A stretch of DNA of 32,337 nucleotides from a virus, in the IMG/VR virus record IMGVR_UViG_3300037115_000027, positions 1 to 32,337 of that record; one strand, written 5' to 3'. The notes below the pieces were generated by a model. The model saw only the letters and a list, made by a program, of their open reading frames with translations. It ran no database searches and was not told the DNA's origin. Position 1 is the first letter of the stretch; the number at the start of each line of letters is the position of its first letter. Shown piece by piece: positions 5,857-14,331 of the stretch. The position numbers were made by a program, and so were the translations under genes.

Positions 5857-6122
5857 TCTTTAGCCTACTGTTCGGAGCGGCCTGCTTCCTTTCAGCCTCG
5901 TCCATCATCGCAACGCAGCGCCGCGAGCATTATAAAGAGCTGGAAGACGTAGCCGACGGGTGGAAGACGCGCTATGATGATCTCGTAGAAAAGGTGCGTG
6001 AGCGGGCGAAGAAGCCGGACAAGGGCGTTATCCACGCTCGCAACTCTGGTGACGTGCGAAGAGTGTTTGAGCAGGAAGTCGCTCGGTCAATGGCCGAGAT
6101 AGACAAGGAAATGGAGAATTAA
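5838..6122 (+). CDS. Membrane-anchored helical protein
   Basis: 94 aa from GTG 5838 with GGAGG five to six bases upstream, overlapping the TerL end by 19 bases. An N-terminal hydrophobic segment (residues 4-24, AAIIFSLLFGAACFLSASSI) is followed by a long charged helix, probably coiled coil (EHYKELEDVADGWKTRYDDL...). It ends in a Glu/Lys-rich stretch. No cleavable signal peptide. Similar in build to the product of 1372-1725. Function unknown. Confidence 0.65.
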   Translation: MVSAAIIFSLLFGAACFLSASSIIATQRREHYKELEDVADGWKTRYDDLVEKVRERAKKPDKGVIHARNSGDVRRVFEQEVARSMAEIDKEMEN

Positions 6123-6123
6123 A

Positions 6124-6462
6124 ATGGCAATCGAGCAGCAACGAATTGATAAGTTTGTTGGGGATTTGAACGCCGAGTTCATCCTTTCCCGCGATCCTCA
6201 CATGCAAGACCGGTTCCGTGGCCTGCTTTACGAGTTACTGAATCCCGAGGCTGCACCTAAAGAGCCACAGCGCATCATCTCCAGCAATGACGAGTTGGAC
6301 GCGTTGCAGAAGTCCAGCGGCGTCGATAGGGATGCTGGTGACTGGACGAAGACTGAGGGTCAAGGCTTGACGGACGACACTGCACCGTCGGCGGCTGATC
6401 TGGATGCGATTGCCGCCGAGCATGACGCTAAAACCGCAACATCTGAAAGCGAGGCCGTGTAA
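6124..6462 (+). CDS. Acidic hypothetical protein
   Basis: 112 aa, ATG with GGAG about eight bases upstream. Residues 1-40 are helical (RIDKFVGDLNAEFILSRDPH and RFRGLLYELLNPE). The rest is acidic and low-complexity (DDTAPSAADLDAIAAEHDAK). The acidic, probably disordered tail suggests a chaperone-like or scaffold-like accessory protein. No family recognised. Its stop overlaps the next start (TAATG). Confidence 0.6.
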   Translation: MAIEQQRIDKFVGDLNAEFILSRDPHMQDRFRGLLYELLNPEAAPKEPQRIISSNDELDALQKSSGVDRDAGDWTKTEGQGLTDDTAPSAADLDAIAAEHDAKTATSESEAV

Positions 6463-6905
6463 TGGCAATGGGACTGAATAAGTTAGCGAATCCTGACCGC
6501 ATGAAGGGTATGCAGGATTCAATGTCGAAGCTGCGCGAGCCTGCCGAGAAGAAGCCGGAAGGCGAAGAGCACGAAGAGGGCAAGTCGCCGATGGAGATTC
6601 ACGATCACGGCGATGGAACCTTCCACACTATCAAGGATGGCAAGCAGGAAGAGCATCCTGATTTGCTCCACATGACCACCCACGTCGCGCACGAGCATGA
6701 GCCGGAGTCGAAGCATCACCACGCCTCGCACGATGGATTTAGCGGCAAGACGCATGGCATCCACGAAGACGGCACCCATGAGGAGACGAAAGAGCACGAC
6801 GCTCCGGAAGAGATGGGTGAGGGCTTGAAGCAGTTCATGGGCGGCGAGGGCGAAGGCTCTGAGCCTGCCGGTGAAGAGGAATCAGCGCCTTTGGGCGGGA
6901 TGTAA
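6462..6905 (+). CDS. His/Glu-rich protein, possible metal binder
   Basis: 147 aa. By count 17 of the residues are His, all between about 37 and 113, in clusters such as HDHGDGTFH, HEHEPESKHHH and THGIHEDGTH. Glu and Asp are equally frequent, Cys is absent, and the C-terminus is a Gly/Glu tail. The composition fits a soluble, disordered metal- or DNA-mimic protein; zinc or nickel binding is a plausible inference. It lies in the accessory block between terminase and portal. ATG 6468 is an alternative start. Confidence 0.6.
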   Translation: MAMGLNKLANPDRMKGMQDSMSKLREPAEKKPEGEEHEEGKSPMEIHDHGDGTFHTIKDGKQEEHPDLLHMTTHVAHEHEPESKHHHASHDGFSGKTHGIHEDGTHEETKEHDAPEEMGEGLKQFMGGEGEGSEPAGEEESAPLGGM

Positions 6906-6930
6906 AAATCAGCAGTATAGGAGCATTACA

Positions 6931-7569
6931 GTGAAGAAGAGTCTATTCGCAATCCTTGGCCTGCTGGTATGTTCCAGCTTCGCCCTCGCCCAGACCAGTC
7001 CAACCATCAGCGCCTTTGACTATGCTTACGGGCAAGGTGGAGGCCCTGCTCCGTTTCAGGTTGCAGCCGGCGCTCCCATCGCTGGCACATACGCAATCAC
7101 GTTAGCCTACGGCGTCACCAATACCGTCAAGGGCACGCAGATCACTCCGTTCGATACCTGCGTATCGTCTGCGACCTGCCCGCCTATCTCCATCGGTTCA
7201 GGCACGAACTTCGAGACAGTCACGCCGACAAGCGCAAGCTGCCTGACGCCTGCGGTCATCAACACCTGCACGGTTACCGCAGTGTTTGGCTTCGGTCATG
7301 CAATAGGCGATACAGTTCGCTCTGGCGACTTTGGTCTACAGGAAGCGGCCCAGGTTGCGGTTAGTTTGGGTGGCGGACTGGTTACGTTGACTCCACAGTG
7401 GTTCCAGGCGGCTGGCGGTCACACGGCTGGTCTGACGCTGCTTACCGGACAGAAGTCATTGGCGACCTCGACCTACACTGTACTGGACTACTCCGGAATC
7501 GCTGGCGTGTTCTCGTATGCCGCCGCGTCTGGGTCGGTCTACGCTTCCACCACGCACGTTCTCTACTAG
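6931..7569 (+). CDS. Secreted beta-rich protein with Sec signal peptide
   Basis: 212 aa from GTG 6931, preceded by AGGAG at eight bases. Residues 1-20 are a textbook signal peptide: KK, hydrophobic core LFAILGLLV, and an ALA cleavage site before Gln21. The mature protein is Ala/Gly/Thr/Val-rich and beta-like, with six Cys spaced as pairs (FDTCVSSATC, SCLTPAVINTC), suiting periplasmic disulfides. Its last third (LLTGQKSLATSTYTVLDYSG) resembles phage-decoration or adhesin strands. Phage late genes seldom encode Sec substrates other than lysis proteins. No family recognised. It may be exported, or packaged via the periplasm. Confidence 0.75.
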   Translation: MKKSLFAILGLLVCSSFALAQTSPTISAFDYAYGQGGGPAPFQVAAGAPIAGTYAITLAYGVTNTVKGTQITPFDTCVSSATCPPISIGSGTNFETVTPTSASCLTPAVINTCTVTAVFGFGHAIGDTVRSGDFGLQEAAQVAVSLGGGLVTLTPQWFQAAGGHTAGLTLLTGQKSLATSTYTVLDYSGIAGVFSYAAASGSVYASTTHVLY

Positions 7570-7578
7570 GGAGGTGTG

Positions 7579-7794
7579 ATGGCTGGACTCTACGAAAAGC
7601 ACAAGACGAAGCGCGTTGATCTTGGGTCTGCCGGGAGTTGGACGTCTCACCCCGGCAGACTTCACCGTGAGCTTGGAGTTCCTGATGGCGAGAAGCTGGG
7701 CCCAGCGCGGATTGATGCGGCGCTGGACTCCAAGAACCCACAGACGCGCCGGGACGCACGTTCTGCAAAAGGGTATGCCGGGATGCGAAAATGA
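7579..7794 (+). CDS. Small basic protein, unknown
   Basis: 71 aa, ATG 7579 with GGGAGG four bases upstream (the GTG directly before it is an alternative). Lys/Arg-rich, with segments SAGSWTSHPGRLHRELGVPD and NPQTRRDARSAKGYAGMRK. No membrane segment or motif I can name. Its stop overlaps the next start (ATGA). Confidence 0.55.
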   Translation: MAGLYEKHKTKRVDLGSAGSWTSHPGRLHRELGVPDGEKLGPARIDAALDSKNPQTRRDARSAKGYAGMRK

Positions 7795-7964
7795 AACGCA
7801 ATTTTATCATAAGGTTACGCGGCGGTGAAGAGATTGGACTAGATGCAGATCAGGTGAACTTCACTGATCACTTCGTAGCATTTGTGTCTTTTGGGGATGG
7901 ACTCGAGTATCGCGCGGCGTACTATGCGATTGATACCATCGAGTATATTTTGGATAAGGCATAA
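7791..7964 (+). CDS. 57-aa hypothetical protein
   Basis: ATG at 7791 overlaps the previous TGA; stop TAA 7962-7964 overlaps the next ATG. The sequence alternates strands: NFIIRLRGGEEIGLDADQV, then NFTDHFVAFVSFGDGLEYRA and YAIDTIEYILDK. This resembles a small single beta sheet of the kind seen in phage capsid-associated or regulatory mini-proteins. Function not recognised. Overlaps on both sides and lack of any competing frame support it. Confidence 0.6.
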   Translation: MKRNFIIRLRGGEEIGLDADQVNFTDHFVAFVSFGDGLEYRAAYYAIDTIEYILDKA

Positions 7965-8239
7965 TGGACTTGAACGATGTCATCGACGCGGCCAACGATC
8001 CCCAACTGGCGAAAGGGAATGAGAAGCTCGGATTCGTCCGCGAGCAGATGGAGGCGATGTGGCGCGAAGGCTGCGAGAAAGAGATTTCCTGCCCCTACTG
8101 CCTCTCGGTGGTTCCGGTGGGTGCTGCGGCGTGCTGCGCAACGCTACAGAGGGCGGTAAACGCCATTCTGGAAGCCCAGAACGTGTGCGATAAGCTCGAT
8201 ACGGCGCGGAGGATACAGGAAATTGCCAGACTCAACTAG
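7964..8239 (+). CDS. Small Cys-containing protein, unknown
   Basis: 91 aa. A helical N-terminus (residues 1-37) leads to CPYC (43-46) and a CC pair (57-58), a treble-clef-like metal site, then a C-terminal helix rich in Ala/Arg (VNAILEAQNVCDKLDTARRI). No assigned family. Coupled to its upstream neighbour and overlapping the next gene by 17 bases. Confidence 0.55.
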   Translation: MDLNDVIDAANDPQLAKGNEKLGFVREQMEAMWREGCEKEISCPYCLSVVPVGAAACCATLQRAVNAILEAQNVCDKLDTARRIQEIARLN

Positions 8240-8519
8240 CCCCGTGCAGATATGTACAGCCTTCGAGAAAGCAGCTGATGAACTTCGCGGGAGGGATATT
8301 CATGTTTGGGAAAGCCCGTCGATTGCACCTCCAGGATTCATTGATTTCTGCGCCGGTCAGACGATTTTCTCTGTGTTTGGGACAGATGGAAAGCCCACAG
8401 TTGAAAAAATATTCTATCTTACGGATGGCAACCATGTGCAAGGATTTCCAATAAAGCTATCTGACGATGTCGGAAGTGTCATGGCTTCCGCCGTCGAATT
8501 TTTCAGGGCATCGAGGTAA
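8223..8519 (+). CDS. Hypothetical protein, 98 aa
   Basis: Starts at TTG 8223 with GGAGGATACAGGAAA immediately upstream; GTG 8244 is an alternative. Alternating strands and helices are visible (CTAFEKAADELRGRD, then IFSVFGTDGKPTVEKIFYL), ending in FRASR. It resembles small single-domain phage proteins of unknown function. It lies at the end of the accessory block, with its stop just upstream of the portal start. Confidence 0.55.
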   Translation: MPDSTSPVQICTAFEKAADELRGRDIHVWESPSIAPPGFIDFCAGQTIFSVFGTDGKPTVEKIFYLTDGNHVQGFPIKLSDDVGSVMASAVEFFRASR

Positions 8520-8520
8520 C

Positions 8521-10932
8521 TTGGCTACTAGCCCTATCATCGAAGATCAGGAAGAGGAGCAGTACGCCGACGAAGTTGCGCCGGATGACGTTCCGCAGTC
8601 CGACGATCCTCCAACCTTCGGCCAGAATAACCGCGATCTTCCCGACATCCTCCAAGACGCGTTCGACAAGCTAGTGAAGAAGTTCCAAGCTAGAGACGTG
8701 TACGATCGCCGAATCGAAGTGCTGATGGATCGCATCCTGCGCTTCTACGATGATGGCGTGCAGCACGTCTACCCGAATTGGGGAACTGGCGTCTATCAGG
8801 TTGGTACGGCTGGCGGATACGTCAACGTGGGGAACGGCAAGTCGATTGAGTGCCCTGAGTTTATGGGAGCCTACAACATCTTTAGAATCAGGCGTCGTTC
8901 GCTGGATGCGGTGCTGACGCAGAATGAGCCTGGGATTGATTTCACTCCTGACCGCCCGGGCCAGTCCGAGGATATTGAAGCTGCAGAGACGGCGGAAGGT
9001 TTCCGGCATCTCTTCGACCAAAACAACGACATCAAGAAGATTCAGCAAGACATTGCGCGGATGTTCGAGCTATCAGGTCGATGCGTTGCGTGGACACGCA
9101 CCATCAAGTCGAAGGCATCGTTCGGAACAGACGACAACGGCGCTCGGTCGATGGAGACAACGAAGATTTACGGAACATTGGAGAGTAAAGTCCCAATCGT
9201 CTGCGATGCGTTCTCTCCGAATGCACTCTACTGTTTTCTGTATAACGACCTTGATGCTCTCACTGCAAAAGCCGAGAACGATTGGATCAAGGACGAGATC
9301 GCACCTGGCGAAGCAGGCTTGGGCGAGTCCGACTGGGAACGATACGCCAGAATCGGCGCACGGCAAGCGAAGAAATCCTATTATCTGACTGGAATGGCTT
9401 TGTCGTATCTGACCACGGAGATGAACTGCTTTCTTCGCCCTGGCGGGTTTACAGACAAGTCGATGGATGAGCCGTACACCGGCGAGATGCCCGATGGCAA
9501 CATGTCGGACGGAACGAAAACCATTCAGAACATGATGGAGCTGCTCTTCCCCGATGGTGCGCACGTCAAGTACATCGGAAAGACGTATTCAGAGGCGTGG
9601 AACGAATGCCCCGACGATGCGCTGGACGTAGGCTTTCCGGTTGAGCGGGATGGTATGAGCGGCGGCGCTCTGATGGAGCCAGCCAAGGTTGTGCAGGATG
9701 CGTTCAACGATTACATGAACGCCAAGCGCGAGAACTACGAGAAGGGTTGGAGCTTCACTTATTTCAATGGTGACGAGCAGGACTGGGACGCGATGCAGGA
9801 TCAGCGCTCCAAGCCCGGAAGCGCCGTATTGCTGAAGAACTCCGATCCAAACACTCCACTCGTAGATAAGTTCTACCGCGAGCCGCAGGTAGAGAGTCCG
9901 GCTGGATTCGATGAGGCAATCGAAGAGTTGCGCGGGTTGAGCCAAGAGCTTGTCGGCGCGCTTCCTGCGCTGGAAGGGCAGTCCAAGGCCGATCAGACCG
10001 CATCCGGGCAAGCGATGGATCGCTCGCAGGCTATGGGGATGCTTGGTCCTGCATGGGCGAACCTGCAAAAGATGTTCTGCGGAATCTACACCAAGGCTGC
10101 GCTGCTGGCGTCGAAGAATCCAGATCACGGGTCGGAAATTGTCGTGACCTCCGGCGATGGTAAAAATGTGACGCTGAAGCTGGAGAAGCTGACCAAGGGC
10201 AAGTTTCACGCGCATACCAGCGAGTCGAACTTCCCCGAGTCGACCGCATCGAAGCGCGCGAACATGACCAACCTTATCAACATCGCTTCAAAGTCTCCAA
10301 TCGGCCAGACGTTGTTTGAGTCACCGGATAATTGGGAGCAGTTCCTCGAGCTAAACGGCAATCCTGATTTGAAACTGACTCCGGCACTAGCCTATAAGAA
10401 GCAGACGCGGGAGCTGGAAATCCTTCTACGTGAGCCGCCTGTACCGAATCCGGCAGTCGCGGAATACAACATTCAGCACGCGGCGCAGGCGCTGCAGGGA
10501 CGCGCCATGGGGCTTCCTGACCCGCCGTATCAGCCGCCGCCGCCGATGGTTACCAGCTTGATGCCGGAGATGGATGATTATCATCAATGGGAGTCGGCGA
10601 AGTGCCAGGAGTATCTCTCGAGCGAGGATTGCTGGATTCGCCAGAACGTGGGCGAGGCGAAGAACATCGAGCAAGCTAAACTTGGCGTGCAGAATGTTAG
10701 ACTGCACAAGTCGGTACACGATCAGATGATGGCGCAACAGGCACAAGCGAAGGCAGCGGCAATGCAGCAGATGAAGCCGCCGGCCGAGAGCATCAATTTC
10801 AAGGATGAGAGTCCCGCTGGCAAGGTGCAGATGGATAAGCAAGCAGGGATTGTAGACGCGGCTCCGGAAGCACAGCCGGGGGTTGCAAAGGCAGCAGCAG
10901 CACCGGGAACACCGGGAACCGCAACACTCTAG
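8521..10932 (+). CDS. Portal protein
   Basis: About 803 aa from TTG 8521, which has GAGG four to five bases upstream. ATG 8467 is an alternative but has no ribosome binding site and overlaps the previous gene by 53 bases. The dodecameric portal is the DNA channel and the tail docking site. Evidence: large size, place between terminase and scaffold, acidic N-terminus, long mixed alpha/beta crown with ARMFELSGRCVAWTRTI, and a helical stem region near QELVGALPALEGQSKADQTA. The Gln/Ala-rich tail (residues about 700-803, DQMMAQQAQAKAAAMQQM) is barrel-like, as in large podovirus portals. The scaffold gene follows after nine bases. Confidence 0.75.
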   Translation: MATSPIIEDQEEEQYADEVAPDDVPQSDDPPTFGQNNRDLPDILQDAFDKLVKKFQARDVYDRRIEVLMDRILRFYDDGVQHVYPNWGTGVYQVGTAGGYVNVGNGKSIECPEFMGAYNIFRIRRRSLDAVLTQNEPGIDFTPDRPGQSEDIEAAETAEGFRHLFDQNNDIKKIQQDIARMFELSGRCVAWTRTIKSKASFGTDDNGARSMETTKIYGTLESKVPIVCDAFSPNALYCFLYNDLDALTAKAENDWIKDEIAPGEAGLGESDWERYARIGARQAKKSYYLTGMALSYLTTEMNCFLRPGGFTDKSMDEPYTGEMPDGNMSDGTKTIQNMMELLFPDGAHVKYIGKTYSEAWNECPDDALDVGFPVERDGMSGGALMEPAKVVQDAFNDYMNAKRENYEKGWSFTYFNGDEQDWDAMQDQRSKPGSAVLLKNSDPNTPLVDKFYREPQVESPAGFDEAIEELRGLSQELVGALPALEGQSKADQTASGQAMDRSQAMGMLGPAWANLQKMFCGIYTKAALLASKNPDHGSEIVVTSGDGKNVTLKLEKLTKGKFHAHTSESNFPESTASKRANMTNLINIASKSPIGQTLFESPDNWEQFLELNGNPDLKLTPALAYKKQTRELEILLREPPVPNPAVAEYNIQHAAQALQGRAMGLPDPPYQPPPPMVTSLMPEMDDYHQWESAKCQEYLSSEDCWIRQNVGEAKNIEQAKLGVQNVRLHKSVHDQMMAQQAQAKAAAMQQMKPPAESINFKDESPAGKVQMDKQAGIVDAAPEAQPGVAKAAAAPGTPGTATL

Positions 10933-10941
10933 GAGAAAACG

Positions 10942-12213
10942 ATGCCTGAAGACGCAGTTTTAGAAACTCCGATTGAAGAAATAGCCGAGCCGGTAGAAGT
11001 CGCGGAATCCGTTGAGGGCGCAGAGTCAACCGAGGGCGCTGAATCTGGCGGTGAAGCTCTTTCCGGCGCTCCGCTGTGGAAGGCGATCAAGGATTCCTTC
11101 ACTGGCAAAGACGCCAAGACGACCGCGCAGGTACGCAAGGCGCTGTTCGATGCGTCCGAGATAGGGAAGCGCCACCCCGAGGGCTTGAAGGGCATAGACG
11201 CGGTATTGGAGTCGGTGAAGAAGCTCTCTGCGGACTCCGAGACGCCCGATGCGATGCCGGTTGAGCAGGTGATTGAAGAGACGTTGCAGGAGCGGTCATT
11301 CTGGCGTGACTTCGACACGAAGTTCCAAGCTGGCAGCCCTGAACTGATTGAGCAGATGGCGACGGCAAACCCCGAAAGCTTCAATGCACTCATCCCCGCT
11401 GCAATCAACAAGTTTGCCGAAGTCAATCCCGAGGGATACAGCTCGATTGTCTCTAAAGCTGTAGTACAGTACCTCGCGGATCAGGACATTCCACTGCAAA
11501 TCAAGCTCCTCGATCGGATCATCCCAACCGAGTCGAGCGATCCTGCCGTACAGCAGTTGATTGAAGGGTACGGAGCCATCAAAAAGGCATTGGACGGACT
11601 TTCAGCGATGGCGGCAAAGCCTCTCAGTGCGCCAAAGCGTGTAGAAGAGGCAGCAAAGCCTGGAGATACCTCTTCACTGGAAGATCGAGAGACACGCATC
11701 CTCGATGCTGAGTGGAACCGCGATGTGGCGGCTACGAGCAACAGCCTGATGGTTACGGAGGCGCAGAAGATCCTCGGCAAAGGCAAACTGACGCAGGATG
11801 AGGTCAACTCAATCAAGTCGAAGGTCAAAGAAGAGATCAATGCACGGATTTCCGTCAATTCCGGCTATCAGAGCGCAATCAAGGCGTATCTGAAGGCGAA
11901 CAACCGGAATGCCTACCTCCAGCGCGTCAACTCAGAGCACAAGAAGATCATTCCGGGCGCGGTGAAGCGCGCATTGGATGACGTGATTAGCGCTCGCAAG
12001 ACAGCGCCTAAAGTTGCAGCGAAACCCGTCGCAGTGGCAGCGAAGCCGGGAGTTCAGCAGGCACAATCGAGCTTGAAGCTGGAGCGCATTGCTGGATCGC
12101 CGACGACGCAGGGGTTGAAGGTTGATTTGAACAGAACGCCGCAGTCGATGCTTGTGAAGCGGCAGGCGTATATTGTCGGTAGAGCAAACCCTGTAAGTTG
12201 GGGACAGAAGTAG
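10942..12213 (+). CDS. Capsid assembly scaffold
   Basis: 423 aa, ATG with AGGAG five to six bases upstream. The N-terminus is very acidic with degenerate repeats (VEVAESVEGAESTEGAESGG). The middle is helical (residues about 60-230). The C-terminal 150 residues are Lys/Arg/Ala-rich helices and end in a basic, capsid-binding tail (RQAYIVGRANPVSWGQK). The acidic-to-basic charge layout, position right after portal and right before capsid, and lack of Cys fit a phage scaffold. The tail repeats VAAKP and related Lys-Pro motifs. Confidence 0.7.
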   Translation: MPEDAVLETPIEEIAEPVEVAESVEGAESTEGAESGGEALSGAPLWKAIKDSFTGKDAKTTAQVRKALFDASEIGKRHPEGLKGIDAVLESVKKLSADSETPDAMPVEQVIEETLQERSFWRDFDTKFQAGSPELIEQMATANPESFNALIPAAINKFAEVNPEGYSSIVSKAVVQYLADQDIPLQIKLLDRIIPTESSDPAVQQLIEGYGAIKKALDGLSAMAAKPLSAPKRVEEAAKPGDTSSLEDRETRILDAEWNRDVAATSNSLMVTEAQKILGKGKLTQDEVNSIKSKVKEEINARISVNSGYQSAIKAYLKANNRNAYLQRVNSEHKKIIPGAVKRALDDVISARKTAPKVAAKPVAVAAKPGVQQAQSSLKLERIAGSPTTQGLKVDLNRTPQSMLVKRQAYIVGRANPVSWGQK

Positions 12214-12366
12214 TGGTATGATGCGGATGAGCAGCAGAAGCGAACGGATGAAGGCGAGTCTAAAACTCACCGGAGTAGTCCACTAATTCGCGGCAGGGCT
12301 TCCAGCATGGCATACACCCCAGAAGGGTGAGCGCATGAGGATGAATCTTGTAACTGAGGTTTCCCC
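12214..12366 (+). promoter_or_regulatory. Leader of the capsid gene
   Basis: A 153-base non-coding gap, the longest in the late operon between 3063 and 28080. It contains a TATGAT hexamer at 12217-12222 without a clear -35 box, a small hairpin CACCC-CAGAA-GGGTG (12315-12329), and GAGG seven bases before the capsid ATG. A 22-codon frame from 12219 has no ribosome binding site. Such a leader could carry a capsid-specific promoter, an mRNA processing site or a stabilising structure. Confidence 0.35.
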
Positions 12367-13641
12367 ATGGCAATTGCCAATAGTATGCAAGCCCTAGCGT
12401 CCGAGCAGGAGTATGTACGCCCGGAACTCGAAGATTTGTGTTTGAGCGCGTCAGTACTTCGCAAGCGCATCCAGAAGAATACCTCTGTGAAGCCGGTATC
12501 TGACCGCCCCTGCAGAATCCCCACTATGCCGTCTCGTGGCGGCAAGCCCCGTGTCGGCAACATGAATGGCGCTGACATGGGCATTGGTTCCGGCCCGACT
12601 CAGGTTCCCGGCCAGCTGACCACCACCTGCTTTATCCATGCCTTCAGCTACACCCGGCAGGCCGAGTACGCAACCGATTCGGACGAGAAGGCGATTGAGA
12701 ACTTCGCTACGCTCACTCGCTCGATTGCTCCAAAGCTGTTTGCCGACTTCCTCGACATCACGCTTCAGGGTGACGGATCCAACACGCTCGACACCATCGT
12801 TTCGCTGGTAGCCGAGGGTGGCAACACGGTTGGGCTGGTCGTGAACAATGCCAACTTCTTCCTCGACGATCAGGATACCGACGTCTGGACGGCTGTTGGC
12901 GGCGCTTTCGTCACCACGCTGACCGTGCAGGATTCCGACATCCTCTCCAACACGATTTGGCTCACCAACCCTGTTCCGACCGGCACCGTTGCCATTGGAC
13001 AGAAGTTGCTCGTGTCCGGCTCGTCTGGTCAGGCCAACTCTGGCATGTTTGGGCTGCGCTACTACCAGGTCGGCACCAACACCGGCAACTGGATGGGTGT
13101 GCAGCGTTCCGCGTGGCCTGGGAAGTACAACACTCCCTCGGTCGCAGTGAACGGCGCTCTCACTCCGCAGATCGTTCGTGCGCTTCAGACCCAGATGGAG
13201 TTTTCGAAGGGTATGGACAACGATGGCGAAGACTTGGTGGCTCACGCTACCCCGTCTGAGCTCGCCGCATGGGAGCAGAACGCGCTTCTCGTGCAGCACA
13301 TCGACATGGCACAGCTGAAGGGCGATGAGTCCGTCGACATGCTCAAGCGCAAGACACCCTCAACGATTGGCGGACGGGAGTTCCTTCCCAATCCCCGCGC
13401 ACTCCCTGGCTACATCGACTTTCTGACCCTGAAGAATATGTTTCAGATCCAGACCAAGGCCGATGATTTCTACGACGTTGCCGGACAAACGCTCTTCGGC
13501 GTCATCGGAGCAAGCGGTGGTCAGGCTTCTTCGGTGGTTTTCTATATGGTTACAGAATCGCAATTAGGCGCAGTCCAAACGAGAGAGAATGCGTTTGCAA
13601 GCGGCATTGCAATTCCGAGCGGCATCCTTGGTCAGGCATAA
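12367..13641 (+). CDS. Major capsid protein
   Basis: 424 aa, ATG with GAGG seven bases upstream and its own leader. Evidence is the position after the scaffold, a size typical for capsid subunits, balanced alpha/beta composition, and a long beta-rich middle (residues 170-280, NSGMFGLRYYQVGTNTGNWM). The N-arm (ALASEQEYVRPELEDLCLSA) and Asp-rich spine helices (NFATLTRSIAPKLFADFLDI) follow the HK97-fold plan. I cannot prove the family by motif. The last 20 residues are Gly/Ala-rich, as in other head proteins. Confidence 0.7.
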   Translation: MAIANSMQALASEQEYVRPELEDLCLSASVLRKRIQKNTSVKPVSDRPCRIPTMPSRGGKPRVGNMNGADMGIGSGPTQVPGQLTTTCFIHAFSYTRQAEYATDSDEKAIENFATLTRSIAPKLFADFLDITLQGDGSNTLDTIVSLVAEGGNTVGLVVNNANFFLDDQDTDVWTAVGGAFVTTLTVQDSDILSNTIWLTNPVPTGTVAIGQKLLVSGSSGQANSGMFGLRYYQVGTNTGNWMGVQRSAWPGKYNTPSVAVNGALTPQIVRALQTQMEFSKGMDNDGEDLVAHATPSELAAWEQNALLVQHIDMAQLKGDESVDMLKRKTPSTIGGREFLPNPRALPGYIDFLTLKNMFQIQTKADDFYDVAGQTLFGVIGASGGQASSVVFYMVTESQLGAVQTRENAFASGIAIPSGILGQA

Positions 13642-13644
13642 AGA

Positions 13645-14331
13645 ATGAGTGAGAACTTCCAACTCGCGGGTGAGCTCCCCAAGCCGACACACTGGCTAGG
13701 GGAGCCGTCGCCTGCGACCATGAAACGCCTTGGGGGAACCAACCCATACGGCGATCCACTCTTCCGCATCGTCTTCGCGCCGTCGGTGAAGATGCTCTGC
13801 GGTGGTGAGTTTTCAGATGGATACACTGGCTACCGGATACGTCCGGCGCATCGGCATATTGGCAGCAAATGGATCATGGAGAAGTGGATTTCTGGATGGG
13901 ATTCTACATTCATGAGCCCAGAGCAATATGATCTGAAGTTCCGCGATCCTTTTACGGGACTAGTTTCGACGGGGCCATATCCATCCAAAGGCTCTTACTT
14001 CCATTGCCACACATTCGAGTATTCGCAGCCTGGAGATGGTGGAATCGACACCATCATCGCGCTAGTGAAGAAAGCCAAGCTGAACGACCCTACAGAGAAC
14101 GCGCGGGCGATCAGGGCAACACGCGAGGCAGAAGAGAAGGACGCGCAGAACAAGCGATTCGACAAGATCAAAGACCTGATGCCGGTAGCCGGTATTCGTG
14201 CAGCAAACATCGGCGGTCACGTCAAGGTAACCAAGAGCGCACCAACCCCGAAGACGGCGAATGAACTTGGTTTGCCAACTCGCGGAGCAACACAGATTCG
14301 ACCGGAGACACTACATTATGCCAACAGCTAA
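13645..14331 (+). CDS. Head-associated protein, unknown
   Basis: 228 aa, ATG three bases after the capsid stop. Residues 1-130 form a compact domain with Trp/Tyr/Gly motifs (SDGYTGYRIRPAHRHIGSK, WDSTFMSPEQYDLKFRDP). A charged helix (about 140-185, NARAIRATREAEEKDAQNKR) and a basic tail follow. It is in the slot where podoviruses carry head-completion or decoration proteins. No family is recognised. The next gene starts within its last codons. Confidence 0.6.
   Translation: MSENFQLAGELPKPTHWLGEPSPATMKRLGGTNPYGDPLFRIVFAPSVKMLCGGEFSDGYTGYRIRPAHRHIGSKWIMEKWISGWDSTFMSPEQYDLKFRDPFTGLVSTGPYPSKGSYFHCHTFEYSQPGDGGIDTIIALVKKAKLNDPTENARAIRATREAEEKDAQNKRFDKIKDLMPVAGIRAANIGGHVKVTKSAPTPKTANELGLPTRGATQIRPETLHYANS

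Noticed and set aside
9073-9564. Long minus-strand frames inside portal, capsid and nozzle genes
   Set aside because: They are antisense shadows: strong plus-strand genes with matching neighbours and start signals explain the same bases.
12219-12287. 22-codon frame in the capsid leader
   Set aside because: No ribosome binding site and Ser/Arg/Met-rich low-quality composition.
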